DNA of 64,000 nt from Nymphaea colorata (Eukaryota; Streptophyta; Magnoliopsida; Nymphaeales; Nymphaeaceae), in the NCBI RefSeq assembly GCF_008831285.2, contig NC_045139.1, positions 13,498,354 through 13,562,353 on the forward strand. Reading direction: 5' to 3'. The position numbers and the translations under genes were made by a program. Position 1 is the first letter of the stretch; every line of letters begins with the position of its first letter. This document shows positions 1 to 11,700 of the stretch, in pieces. The notes beneath the pieces are model-generated. The model saw nothing but the letters and a program-made list of their open reading frames with translations, was not told the DNA's origin and did no database searches.

Positions 1-246
1 TGAGGCGGTTCCTATGTTACATGAAAAAGATGTAGGTACCTACCTAGAGAGGTAGCCAGCATGAATGATCAATAGAAAGCACATGTGAATTAGAGGTTTG
101 TATGCATGATTGATAAGAGAGATGAACTGAGAAAGACATCTCTATCATGTACACCGTACACTTTCTCTATCGATCAATCAACAACATGGATGGAGTGCCT
201 GCTAAGACAAGGGCTATCTTCTCTCCTTCTGAACCAACACCCCTAA

Positions 247-1631
247 GGGGCCGTTTGATGGCCTGGACATATGGAATTGGAAATATATTTCTAGAAATAT
301 ATTTCTTGGAATAAAGGAATGAGAAAAATCTTTCTGATTCCCATTTTGATGCGTGTGTGATGAATGAGAAATATATTTCCAGAAATATATTTCTGTGTTT
401 GATGATAAAGGAATATATTCCAGGTTTAGTGAGATAGTGAGATGTAAGAAGGCAAGCTATATAACCATAAAACGGATATAAACAAAAGCTGCATTCAAAT
501 TCCTTCAACTTAACATAAACAAAATTTCTAAGTGCAAAAGCCTAAAACTGCTTAAGCGCTTTTTCATCAAATTTCGTAAACTTGAGAATAGGTCAGTAGC
601 GATTTTTTTTTCCCAAAGGTTAAACCCCATTTCATTTCAAGAATTATACACATAGCATTATCAAAATTGCAAAGAAAAATGCATAAACCTTTTTCTGTAA
701 AACAAAATCTTAGAATATGTTGCTAGAATAAACGATTAAAAGTTTTAAACCTGTTTATGAAAATTTCAACAAATTAGTGAGTCAACTTTGAAAATTATGT
801 AAGCCCTAATGTGTCACGGTATTCTCATTCTTCCCCAACTTTTACTCTGCTCTCCATTATTTCTCCAACCGTGAAGTTCCTTGACCACCATCACCGGCCT
901 GTGGCAGCATTCGGTGGCGTCCGGCGGTTTCCAGCCACCGGTGAGACCATCCAAAAAATCAAAGGTAAGTTATTTGGTTTTTCTATTTATTTCCAGTTTC
1001 TTCTTCTTCAAGGGCACGTTTGTTGGACGTAGCCATGGATGACGCAGAAACAGAAAATGAAGAAGAAGGAAAAGAAGAAGAAGAGGCGGAATGGAGAAAA
1101 GATTAGGGCGTCCCCTCTTTCCCCCTCCATTCTTCATCTGCCTCCCTGCTTCCTCCTCCCCCCTTCCATTCTTCCTCCTCCCTCCTTCCCTTTTCCCTCC
1201 ACCTCCTTTCTTCCTCCGCCTCCCTGCTTCCTCCTCCCTCCTTCCATTCTTCCTCCTCCCTCCTTCCCTTTTCCCTCCACCTCCTTTCTTCCTTCCCCTT
1301 GCTTCCCTTCTTCCTCCTCCTTCCTCCTCCCTCCTTCCCTTTTCCCTCCACCTCCTTTCTTCCTCCTCCTTCTTCCTTCCCCTTGCTTCCCTTCTTCCTC
1401 CTCCTTCCTCCTCCTCCCTTCTTCCTCCTTCTTCCTCCTCCTTCCTTCCCTTCTTCCTCGGAGTCCCTCCTTCCTCCCCAATGGGCAAAAAAAAAAAAAA
1501 ATCCTGAAAAGTTTCAGTTTCCCATCTCAACGATAAAAAAAAAAATTCCATGTTTGATAAAACTGGAAATATTTTTAAAATTTGAAATAAATTTCTTCTA
1601 CTACAGTAAAATTCCGGCCCATCAAACAGGC
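247..1631. mobile_element. Possible PIF/Harbinger (Tourist-like) non-autonomous element
   Basis: The left end reads TAA then GGGGCCGTTTGATGGCC. The right end, reverse-complemented, reads GCCTGTTTGATGGGCC and is also flanked by TAA. A 3-bp TAA target duplication with imperfect terminal inverted repeats is the signature of Tourist-like elements. The inside carries self-complementary blocks (GAAATATATTTC repeated around 280-400) and the pyrimidine minisatellite. At about 1.4 kb it is long for a MITE, so this may be two elements or a chance pairing of ends. There is no transposase. Confidence 0.35.
1103..1465. repeat. Pyrimidine-rich minisatellite (TTCC/TCC-based)
   Basis: This is nearly pure C/T sequence on the plus strand, built from units of about 78 to 84 bases. 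A block starting CCTCCCTGCT recurs at 1141 and 1219. A block starting CCTTCCCCTTGC recurs at 1291 and 1375. Each unit contains a shared TTCCCTTTTCCCTCCACC core. Long open frames on both strands here are low-complexity artefacts. Confidence 0.85.
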
Positions 1632-2570
1632 TAATGGACTCAGCAAAGTGAAATTCAAGAGCTAACAGTTCCTAAAACAATATTAATTATTTGATCGTTA
1701 TCTAAAGACCAACAACATGCATTAAAAAACTTGCATCTGCAGATACTTCTTTTATGCAAATATGTGTCATCCAAAACCAGATAGAGAAGTAATCAAGTTT
1801 AATTCCAAGCAGCCATTTGGCAATAATTTTCTCATTGGCCACTGTCAAGTCCCATGATTGAAATGTTTATGTCAGCAACAGTAGCACCTGTTTTGTAATT
1901 GCATTTCTGTCAGTTCCCAGTACTTCCAGTGTTGCAAAATAATTTTTACACAGGAAACACATTCCATAAGCCTGTGAACAGACTCAGACACTAGATGGCT
2001 AGCTGTCAATATGCACTATCGCATGGTCTCCTTTTCGAAGTAATCCCCTCGAAGGTAATCGATCTAAGCCACCCTTGTTCCAAAAGTGTGACTATAGTTG
2101 CTGCATGTTCCATTATCGTCACAATTTCGTGAAAACTAAATACACAAAACTAGTGTCTTTCCATAGAAGTAACAATCACCTCCATGAATTATTGGAAGGG
2201 ATATCGCTCCGGATACTACAGATTCTCCAGGAACATGAGAAAAAACACAGTGAACCACCAAGACATAATTACATAGAGTGACTTATACATGCAATCAAAC
2301 TCCACCAAGCTATATAATAATGTGACATTGAGGTGAAAAAACAAGTGGTACAGAAGCACCTGAACAATGCTTCCTTATTTTCTAAGAATTACAGTTTTAG
2401 ACTAATGAAAAAAATGCAGATAAAAGAAGAGAACTACATAAAATGCTATTGGTTGCTTTCAAATGCAAGAAAAAGATGAAAGCTAATTCAATTGCAACAC
2501 CATCTTCCTTAACGTATAATACAAAATTTCAAACTTCTAACAAACAGATCAAAAGCAAGAAACTACTTAC

Positions 2571-3634
2571 AGACAACTCCAATGCGATCTCAAGGGCTCT
2601 GGGCTCCTTAAATGTAACAAATGCAACTTTGGTTTCTCCTACATCTCTGCAAAGAAAACAAAAAAAAAAAACACCTTAGAACATAGAAAGTGTGACGTTC
2701 GGAGAACAAAAGAAGGAATTGTAATTCGTCATAGAAAATACGTAGTAAAAAGAAACGGACAGACGATTGTGCTAGAGAACCATAAGGTAACGAAAAACAT
2801 AAAAGCAGCCAAACTTTAACTCACCTAAGAAGCTCAAGGTGTTCTATCTCGCCCGAAAATGAGAAGAACTCGTGAATCTCCCGTTCTTCTGCTAACGCAG
2901 AAAGGTTTGATACACGAACCGTTCTCGTCTGCCATCTCCAGAAAATCAACAAAAACTCAGTAAATAACCAAGGTGGGCAATGCACCAGAAAGATGAAAAA
3001 GGAAAACTAAAAGCAACCCAGAGTGATGATCACAAACAACACCGGATCTGAAAATTTCTCACTAAAATATAAACGAACTCCACTACCGAAGACCAAGCAA
3101 ATCTCTTAAAAAGATTATGAACTCATAGCTCGACGGGTGGCTATTTCCTTACGTTTCTGAAAAATCAAGTCGGAAAACCATTTATCTCCCAGAAAGAAAC
3201 TGAAAGGGATAGACGAGCATGGAGAGCTCGTTTACCCGAAATTTTATCTTTTCCCTTCACAAAAAGTAGGGAAAAAAGAAAACGTTAAAAACTCCTACAT
3301 CCGAAAATTCCTCCTTGTTCTCTTCGTAGATGCACGAGAGAGAGAGAGGGAGAACACGGATCCGAAATGTCCCCCATTTTCTCTTCACAACCACGGAACA
3401 AGAGACAGAAAGACACAGAAAAGCCATAGATCCAAAAATTTCTCTTTTTTGATATCACAATCAAGAAGAGAGAGAGAGAGAGAAAGAGAGCTCGCAGATC
3501 CGGAAATTTCTGCTCCTTACCTCAAAAACCACAGACGAAGACATCGAGACAAGTAGAATGAAAAGGAACTGACAGTTCAAAAATTTCTCCTAGCTCGCTT
3601 CATCGCGAGAGAGAGAGAGAGAGAGTACCTCCAT
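2571..3634 (-). CDS. RRM protein of the ACD11-binding-partner (BPA1-like) family, 5' exons only
   Basis: Three coding exons join in phase: 3634-3629 (ATG GAG, then a GTAC donor), 2928-2825 and 2646-2571. They give 62 residues beginning METRTVRVSNL, followed by an EFFSFSGEIEHLELL segment and a GETKVAFVTF segment. TVRVSNL is the RNP2-like strand and TKVAFVTF the RNP1-like strand of a plant RRM. The arrangement matches the N-terminus of BPA1-type proteins, which bind the accelerated-cell-death protein ACD11. The first coding exon supplies only two codons. Family members continue with a GATIVD-like segment and a C-terminal helical region. I find no such exon to the left: a GGAGCGATA stretch near 2200 is suggestive but out of phase. 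The rest lies beyond the window, or the gene is broken. Family assignment is good, completeness unknown. Confidence 0.75.
3298..3628. repeat. Degenerate GA-rich tandem array in intron 1 of the RRM gene
   Basis: A motif GATCCgAAAATTTCTCC recurs in diverged form at about 3298, 3359, 3429, 3497 and 3574, with one more distant copy near 3044. Spacings are 61-77 bases. Units are separated by CTCTTC and by pure GA runs, for example 3470-3488 and 3607-3625. The array abuts the exon 1 donor, so the GA/CT runs flank the splice site. Confidence 0.7.
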
Positions 3635-3778
3635 CACGCAGGAAGACTGCTGGAAGAAGGAATGTCTCCGTAGATTACTCCCCAACTGCAACGGCAGAGA
3701 CTCTCTCTCTCTCTCTCTCCCAGCCCCGATGATAGATGTAACTGCCCCCGCGGCCGCCCCGCGTACTCCCCACACTCA

Positions 3779-3876
3779 TTTTATATCTATCATTCAGCCC
3801 TCGGCGGCCCCCTCTTCTCCCTCGACGACGGGCTAACTTATAAACCTCAATCGGCTGGGCTGGGCTGGGCTGGGCC
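3779..3876 (-). promoter_or_regulatory. Core promoter of the RRM gene: TATA box and overlapping site II motifs
   Basis: Reading the minus strand, TATAAAA lies at 3785-3779, about 145 bases upstream of the start codon. On the plus strand just beyond it, TGGGC occurs four times in a row with a 5-base period (3856, 3861, 3866, 3871), ending TGGGCC. TGGGCC/T is the plant site II element bound by TCP factors, common in promoters of RNA-binding, ribosomal and cell-cycle genes. The leader contains a CT/GA microsatellite (about 3701-3718). Confidence 0.6.
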
Positions 3877-4923
3877 GTCGCGCCCCCTTCTACAACAGCT
3901 GCACCGCAGCCGTTGACCGCTTGGGACCATGGAACAACACCATTCCGCCAGTACTCCACCACCTCGATAGACTTCGGAGGTTGTAGTGGGACCCATGACG
4001 GTCCAAGCCACGCGTCGGATTTGGATCGGCCAAGGACATTAACAAAATCCAGTTCCTGCCACTTTGCATCCGCTGCCAGATCCAGATCCAGATCGGGCCG
4101 CCTTCTCCATTCCTTCCTTGTACGTCGACTAACATCGATCCGAGCCATTTCCCTTCATTCTTATATCAAACGGAGTCTCAACCAAATTGGCGACTCTGAA
4201 TCTGCTAATTCGGCTACTTAATTGAACCATGTAATTCAATCGGTTGTGAAATGGCACAAAGAATATCATTATGTTTGTTCATTAAAAGATAAATAAAGAA
4301 AAAAAGCCTGAGTATATAGATAATTATAAAACTCTAAACTTATTTTAACCCCGAATTTGGCTGATCTAAGCTGGTTTTTGTGAGAGTGAATCTAATTATG
4401 GAGTTCACAAAAGAAGTGCGTACAGTTGCAAGAATGATTTCCAACTCATCAAATGTAGAACCCACCTACAGGTTCAAACTTGTGCAGCAAATTTTCTCCT
4501 TCTTTCTTTTAACGAGTAAAACAATCAGATATGCAAGATCTGAATAAGGCCCACAGTAGTAGAGGCGCACATGGGAGACATTAATTATGTGTGTGTGTGT
4601 GTGAGAGAGAGAAAGGGGGTTTGTTTGGATGTGGGATCTAAATTAAGAGGTCGTGTCGTGTGATTACTGTTCCATGAGAAGACAAGACAGATGGGACGTC
4701 ATGCACACCCTTGTCCTCCTGTTCAGTTCACTGTTTACTACAATCGACCCATCCGATGGCCGGCCGATCAAGAGTGTCATCTGTTCGTTTTTAAACCAAT
4801 TTTCTAATATTACAATTTTTCATCTGAATTAGATTTTTTTTAACTATTATTTTTGCCAAGTAATGACTTTTTATTACATTTTAATGAGTGGACATCAAAT
4901 TCAATGGTGTGGATGAATTGGCC
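3877..4923. other. Intergenic, no gene seen
   Basis: This is sequence upstream of the RRM gene promoter. Open frames around 3675-4221 are GC-rich promoter or leader shadows without recognisable motifs. A short GT/GA microsatellite lies near 4590-4612. Confidence 0.5.
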
Positions 4924-5118
4924 AATTGATCGCATCGGCAGCCTCGCTGATTCAGCGACTGAACCGATTCTGACGACGTTGTTCTAAACACAACGGCTAC
5001 ACCAAATCCCACTTTACGTTGAATTGATCGCATCGGCGGCCTCGCTGATTCAGCGACTGAACCGATTCTGACGGCATTGCTCTAAACCCAACGGCTACAC
5101 CAAATCCCACTTTACGTT
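4924..5118. repeat. 98-bp tandem duplication
   Basis: Two adjacent copies begin AATTGATCGCATCGG at 4924 and 5022, with a period of 98 bases. They differ at about five positions, so they are about 95% identical. Each contains CTCGCTGATTCAGCGACTGA and ends ACTTTACGTTG. No coding role is seen. Confidence 0.85.
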
Positions 5119-8100
5119 GGCAAGCGAAGGAATAATACGACACACACATTTTGTCCAATACTACTTGCTGTGATTCCATCCCTGAAGAGTCGCTATATCC
5201 AAAGAGGTGGATCTAGTGGGGTTAGTCATAGCTGGCATAGCATCCAGACAACACATATGTTTACAAATACTCTTGATTGCCAAATTTTTAGGTGAGTGAT
5301 AAGATTACGACTTATAACCCAGCAATGAGCCGAACAAGGCATCTCATTCTTCTTACCTTTCAGAGGTCCTGAGTTGTGTTAGTGTTAGTGATAATAGCAA
5401 TGTACCTTTTAATTTAGGCATTGACCACTTAAAACATATAATATTAATACTCCTACGAATTAAAGATACACCTTTTCATACACCCTTAGCTGACCATTTA
5501 AGCTGTAGCAAAGCGCTCATGACGTGATGGCTGCTTCAAAACGAAACCTTCAGACTATGATTCTCAAATTTATATTGTTTGGACCACAAATAGTTTGAGA
5601 GCTGCTTTTGAGCCTCAAGTAATTTTTCTCATACCATAAAAAGAAGAGAAAGAGAGAGAGAGAGAGAGAAAAAAAACTTGACCAAAACAATGGACCCTTC
5701 ATAAAACATTTTGTTGTCGATGCATGTTAAACCTTTTCAAATACTAGAGTGTTTCCACATCTCACTTCCCATTGTCCACCCACCGTCACCAAGTGCGTTA
5801 GTGGAGAAACTGGATGCGTTTAAGGGTAAGTTTCAACTGCAGTAAAAGAGACTTAGGATTGGCCGAGTGCATTTTTTCCTCTTTTAATAACAATCATACC
5901 ACTTAACTGCCCAATCTCTCTAGATGCATCATTCAATCTCATCGTTTGATTTTCAAATCAAATTTTAATGGGCTCTTTGGTAATGGGCACAGTAACAAAT
6001 TGTTTCATATCTATGTCTCAATTAATTTTTAATGCAAATTCATGGAACAGTTTGGTTAGGATAAATTCATAAAACAGTATGCAAACGACTCCTTAACATC
6101 CTTATTAATGAGTATAGTGGCTTCATTCCATATGGTTGTCTACCTGATTTAGAAGAATCCTTTCTTCCTTTACAATTTTTAAAATTCTCCTTACATGTTT
6201 GAACTATCTTACATTTAAAAGAAATTGCAGCTGTGCCTAACTTGAGGCTTAAGGTTTCCAGAAAGGCAGACATGATAATGACGTTAATAATAGATTCGAC
6301 AAATTAAGCTGCTCGGTAAAAGATTAGAGTCATCGTAGCTGGTGCATGCTGCCCAAAAATGACTCCGACGGGAACGACGAGAACGCATGACAACACCGAA
6401 GGTGGGCACCGCTGCTGGAGAGAATCCAGTCAAGCGATCATTCGCGACAAGACATACGAGCCGTCAACCTTACGCACCTGCTGATTATTTGTTGTTTGAC
6501 ACGTAATCTGCTTTCTTCTCATCAAACCCTTCTCAGTTTTGGTTGTTGGAAGTAAAAAAAAAATCAGGCCTCCATCGGACCTCCTTTTTCTAGACGCATA
6601 AAATATTTGACCAAGCTGCCAAGTCCTTGAGGAAACTGCCGGGTAGGAGGTACATATTTGAGAAACTTTTACATCTTCCTGCCCCTGCCGTTACGAGGCT
6701 TCATCTGTTTGTCAACGAACTTTAGGTTTATTGGCGACGAATTGTTTTGTTAAAATAGGATAACGATAAAGATTCCCACCGGATTTTGCTAAATATAAAA
6801 ACCAAACACAGAAAAACAAGCTGCATAATTGCACACGACAACACGGCATGATGTAGAATGTGATCAAGCATGTCCGCAACTACAATTACTACTCTTGGAC
6901 CAAAACTGTCGTGATCAATTTCATGATTTGAAAATTATACGTATAAAGCCACGATTTTATGAACTTTCATTAAAATTGTACGTATAAACTTGTATATTTT
7001 ATGAACTTTCAATTTGTGAGAACCAAATGTACCAAGTTTCCCTCACGTATCAAAATTTCTAACTGACTGAAATACGATATTGAGGCGTAACAGCCAATGG
7101 TGTGGCTGACATACTATATAACCGCCTATCGTATATAGATGAAGAATTAATTAGTTAAGGGGCGCCTTCAATATTGCGATCAATTTTTGCTAATCTAGAA
7201 AATTGGAGTAGTCATTCGTCAAATTTTGGCCATTCAATCGTATTATCAAACCTAAGTAACGTAACCAAGAGAGGAAGTAGATTAATGGACAACACCATAT
7301 CCAAGAGTTATCCACGGACTATAAGAATACAGCACACAAGTTTCACAAGTTACTTTTAAACGATTATATCAACAGACCTTCACAAGGCAAGACCATGTGA
7401 AGGCAAATTTATATAAAGCCCCTCCAAAGATGTTGCATTTAATTAACGATATTGGTGCAATAAAGCAGTACACTTTAATTCTTTATAAGACGTGTCTAAA
7501 GCGGGGCATGGTGCACTAGTCACGGTACTAGAAGCCTTTGATGCAGCATTAAGTTGTAAGGCGGGGGTACAGTTTATCTGTCGCCAAAACAGTGAAAATA
7601 AATAATTCAATTTAACGCGGTAGGGGAAGCAAACTGGTTGCCTAAGATTCTTAGGAAGTGCGTTCTCTTGGTATAAGCAGATATAGACATGTCCTCACAA
7701 TGTTAAGATAAACAGTAGAGTGACTTTATATTCAACAGCTACTATTACCATATCCTTGTACTCACCTGTATATTCGAATGAACAATTTGGCTAGTACCTA
7801 ATATACACGTCCGCATTTTCATGCAAAACTCACAGCTAAAGCATATGCAGAATTAAAGAGACCACTTCAATGACTACCAAGTGCATGCACACAGAGCAAA
7901 GTACTGCACAAAGGCATAATAGTAGATCTGCATCATACTTCAAACAAATCCAAGATTATCACACCAATATGTGTGTGGTGGTATTTCACACTTTGAACTG
8001 CTAAGCATGCGTGACGAAAAAATGATTCATTATTACCAATCAAATAATTGCAAAGACCAGCATGCTTCGGCCAACTTTCTATCTATATATGTGAATGAAC

Positions 8101-8785
8101 GTATCAACAAGGGTAACCATATACTCTTACAAACATCATAGACAAGCATCAAACTTCACAACCGTATGGTTAATTATAATGACATGGATAAGAATATACA
8201 CAGGTTGTCAGACCAACAGAGCACATCAAAACACAAGAATTTTAAGAATTGTGGCTCAAGGTATCCAGCACAAGTGGAGCCAGTTAAATTTTGGTTTAAG
8301 TTATATACCCACGCCAGCAAGCCAATTCCATTTGTCTCACAACGTTTCTGAAGTATGACTTCCATACAAAACCCTTAGATAACATTAGGCACTCGGTATA
8401 CCAGAAAACATACTGTCCTCAAGCTTCGGTGATCCAGTCTAAACTGCTGATTTTCACAGCTCCGCAACCAAGTCCAAGTGAAATTCTCGTACTTTTAATG
8501 AATTACCAATTACCTCTCCTCCCCATTCTATCTATCAATCAAATCTTTAAGGTCACCATACAATATGCTCTCATAACTCATCTCAACTGCAAGTGCCTCC
8601 TTTCCTGAATAATGATGGTGAGAGTCGACCTGCTATTGTTAGGTATGGAGATCATAGTTCCCAAGATGAAGGCCTTCCTATCCGAGACATTTTCTTAGGC
8701 ACCATTTGAATGAAAAAAGAGGCAAATGAATATGGAGTTTTTGATGGCACACAGGCTAATTGAGCAGAAGTTGGAAATATCATCA
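5119..8785. other. Intergenic region, no gene recognised
   Basis: About 3.7 kb of AT-rich sequence lies between the upstream side of the RRM gene and the 3' end of GCP6. Open frames are short (at most 87 codons) and look random. A GA run lies near 5650-5668. I see no RNA gene. The right end (about 8400-8785) probably includes the GCP6 3' UTR. Confidence 0.5.
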
Positions 8786-11700
8786 TTATCTCTTGACAAT
8801 CAAGTTGGAGAAATACTCGTTGAAGTCAAGATACTCCCAGAATAGATAGAGGCCAAACTCTCTGCTTCTTTCGTATCTTAGATAGCATGAATGCAGCTCC
8901 CTCATACTCTTCTCAAATGTTGCTTTAACAGCAAGCACCTATAAGGCAAAGACCTTTGTAAGTTGGAACGTAAGATGATAGAACAGAAATAAGCATCGTC
9001 AGCGACAGTGAATGTGTCAGTCACACTCAGACAAATTAATAGTGCAGTACCCGCACATCATTCTAAATGAATAAAAAGGAAAAAACTGTAAGATCAATCA
9101 AGAAGGAAATTGGTCATTAAGAAATGGTTCACCAGTTGGATATAACAGAGAACCATTCAGTAGCACATGCTGATGAAAACATAGCAGTCATTCAGGCTCG
9201 TCTACAAACTCGGCACTCACTTGTGAAATGTTAACTTGCATTAACAAATCTGACAAACTGCTGCAGTTGATCTGGAACTTCTGACCATATCTAGTAAAGC
9301 ATGACAGGAAGTTAACTGCACATTCCAGGATGTTGTCTAGAATGTCCGCAACAGCCTCCATTTCCAACCCACGAAAACATCTGAAGAAGAAAAAAAAAGA
9401 ACATCAACATAGACAATGATGGGAACTTCGAGAAAAAACAACAATATAAAGAACATCAAGAAAATGGCTCTCAATAAATTAATGTGTTCATGAAACATTA
9501 GTGAAATTAATAGGGATGTAACATATTGTAGAGAAAGAATATCTACAGAACATAAATGTACTAGAAAGACATTCAAGAACTGTTGGCCATTGATTGTCTT
9601 GCATAACCTACAATATGAATTATACAACATGGTAATTTTCCTGTAAAAACTCCTTCTTTTACTGCCCAAATTCATGATTGTTGCAAGCAATGTCATCGAC
9701 TCACCTGTTATCTTCTCAGTATCAGCCCAACTTGTTTGTTTGTACATGCATGCATGTGCATGAGTTCTTTGTTAGTTTAACTTGAAGATGAGAAGTGAAG
9801 ATCCTCAAACTCAGGGCATTAAATCAACTGAAAGTGTAAGTATTCAATGCACTTTTTCAAAAGCAAGGTATACTGTAGATGAAACTTCGAAAAGGTTAGA
9901 CCAACACAGTGTCAATAAGGAAAATGAACCCAAACCAAAAAGCTACCAGAATTCAAGGAGTGAAACATGAAAAATACACATCCTCAATAGAAAAAGAGGA
10001 AATCAAGAAGTACAGATGAAACCACTAAAACATCAGTTCAAGCAATCAAACATTAATGGTCAAGAAGAAAGAACCACCAATCTAATGTAACAGCCAGGTG
10101 AATCCAACAAGCACCTCCAAAATTTCCTACAACACATGCAATTGCTCATGAACAACTAACTTGCCAAGAGAATAAGGCACATCACTTGAAAAGAAAATAT
10201 TAAACTCACATCTCCAAAGCTTCACAAAGATAAGCCATATGCACAGATTCTAGGTCCAACAGGTCTTTGACCTGCAGATGAAAACCAATTGAGTGAAGGT
10301 GCAATAGTACATACTTAGCAAAAGCAATCTGGACAACCACAAAATGTAGTCAAAATCAACTTTATGATCTAAGAACCAAAAAAGACTACAGCTGAGTTCA
10401 GCAACTCATCATAGGTGACACTTATTTGACAATCTGAAAACATAAAAAGTTAGAGAGAATATTTTTCTTTCTCTGCATGGTGATGCATTTATGCGTATAT
10501 AGAGATGGAGAGAGGGAGAGATGTTACGGTGATGATAATTATGGTGGCTATTGTCGCATAAACCATGCTTACATTTTACTCCAGCATAAATTCAAGTGAT
10601 CCTCTATTCTCTGCTCGTGCTTTAATCAAGTGAGGAAATCAAAGTACAACCAGCCTACATGTATGTCCATACTCCATACACACATGATACAGAAGCACTT
10701 CACACAAAGCACACCTGTTTCAGATGTGACGTCTACACCTCAAAAAACTAATGGATAGATGTCCTCTGTTGGTACAACAAAGACAGCTCTTCCCTTGTTT
10801 AAGGATGAAATATAAAATGTGAGCATAGTTGATATGTTTGAACAAATTATTCACAGTTTGCATGGTGAGTAATTTAATTGGCAATGTCAAAAGAAATTAC
10901 CTTATACTCAAGATTATGACAGAACCTCCACCATGCATTGTGCAACAGCTGAGATTGCACATAGGCTTGAAGAGTCGCCAAGAAATGATTGAGCTGTTGC
11001 CTGAGAGAGAAATGCACCAGAAGTAAAAGAGGTCCAATACTCAAACTTTTGAGATGGTAACAAAGAAGAAGGACTTTCTCTCACTAAATCACTGAAAATA
11101 CTCAAGAGTTTCAAGCCCAGCACGCAAATTGAAAATTAGAAAGTGATTCACTGGTTGGAAATTGATATACAACTATAGCTCTATATGTAAATCAGGCCCA
11201 AAGAAACAACCTCTTCAAGTAATATCAGCCTTGAAGCTTTCACTAACAAGTCAATCTCACAAACCCTCAAACAAGAGGTGAAGAAGAACTTAAATTAATC
11301 ACACAAAGAGATACAAGAAGTGGGCTAAAAAGCCATGCCTAAAACAATGGGAGAGCTGCCCTATTTATAGAGGAGAGGGCCAAAGAGAAGAAGGAGGAGG
11401 CAGTCCCAACGGCTAGAAATCTAGCCGTTGGGACTAGTCTCCCTCTATGAAAAATAGAAAAAGGAGAGGGATAAAAGGGGAAAACAGAAAATAATACATA
11501 AAGAAAAAATACATAAAGAAAGTGAAAATTACATAGGTGTCCTAAGTACTCAAAATATAAAATATATATATATATATATATAAAGCATATATTAGATGAC
11601 TAATATATGTGATATATATAAATGTATATATGTATACATATGGGATACATACATTCTAACACCCCCCCTCAAACTTACGGTGTGATAACCGAAAGTTTGC

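Larger units (their letters stand above)
1..2570. other. Non-coding stretch at left edge
   Basis: I find no convincing coding exon here. The stretch lies downstream of, or within the next intron of, the minus-strand RRM gene whose last recognised exon ends at 2571. It holds a possible transposon (247-1631), a pyrimidine-rich minisatellite (about 1103-1465) and otherwise AT-rich sequence. The exon that should continue the RRM is expected here or beyond the left edge, but I could not find it. Confidence 0.5.

Noticed and set aside
970-1634. Several long open frames on both strands (up to 193 codons)
   Set aside because: They lie in the pyrimidine minisatellite and give only E/G/R/K or P/S/F/L low-complexity peptides.
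2140-2215. Candidate fourth exon of the BPA1-like gene (GGAGCGATATCC on the minus strand)
   Set aside because: The first residues resemble the expected GAT/GAI segment. The phase does not fit exon 3 with a canonical donor, and the rest of the peptide does not match the family.
3675-4221. A 157-codon minus frame and a 102-codon plus frame
   Set aside because: They overlap the promoter and leader of the RRM gene, include GA microsatellite translation, and show no domain or splice support.
8786-11000. Treating the exons left of the Copia element as a separate gene
   Set aside because: They encode the conserved C-terminal part of GCP6 and join exon 11 at 20737 in phase. The combined length matches the family.
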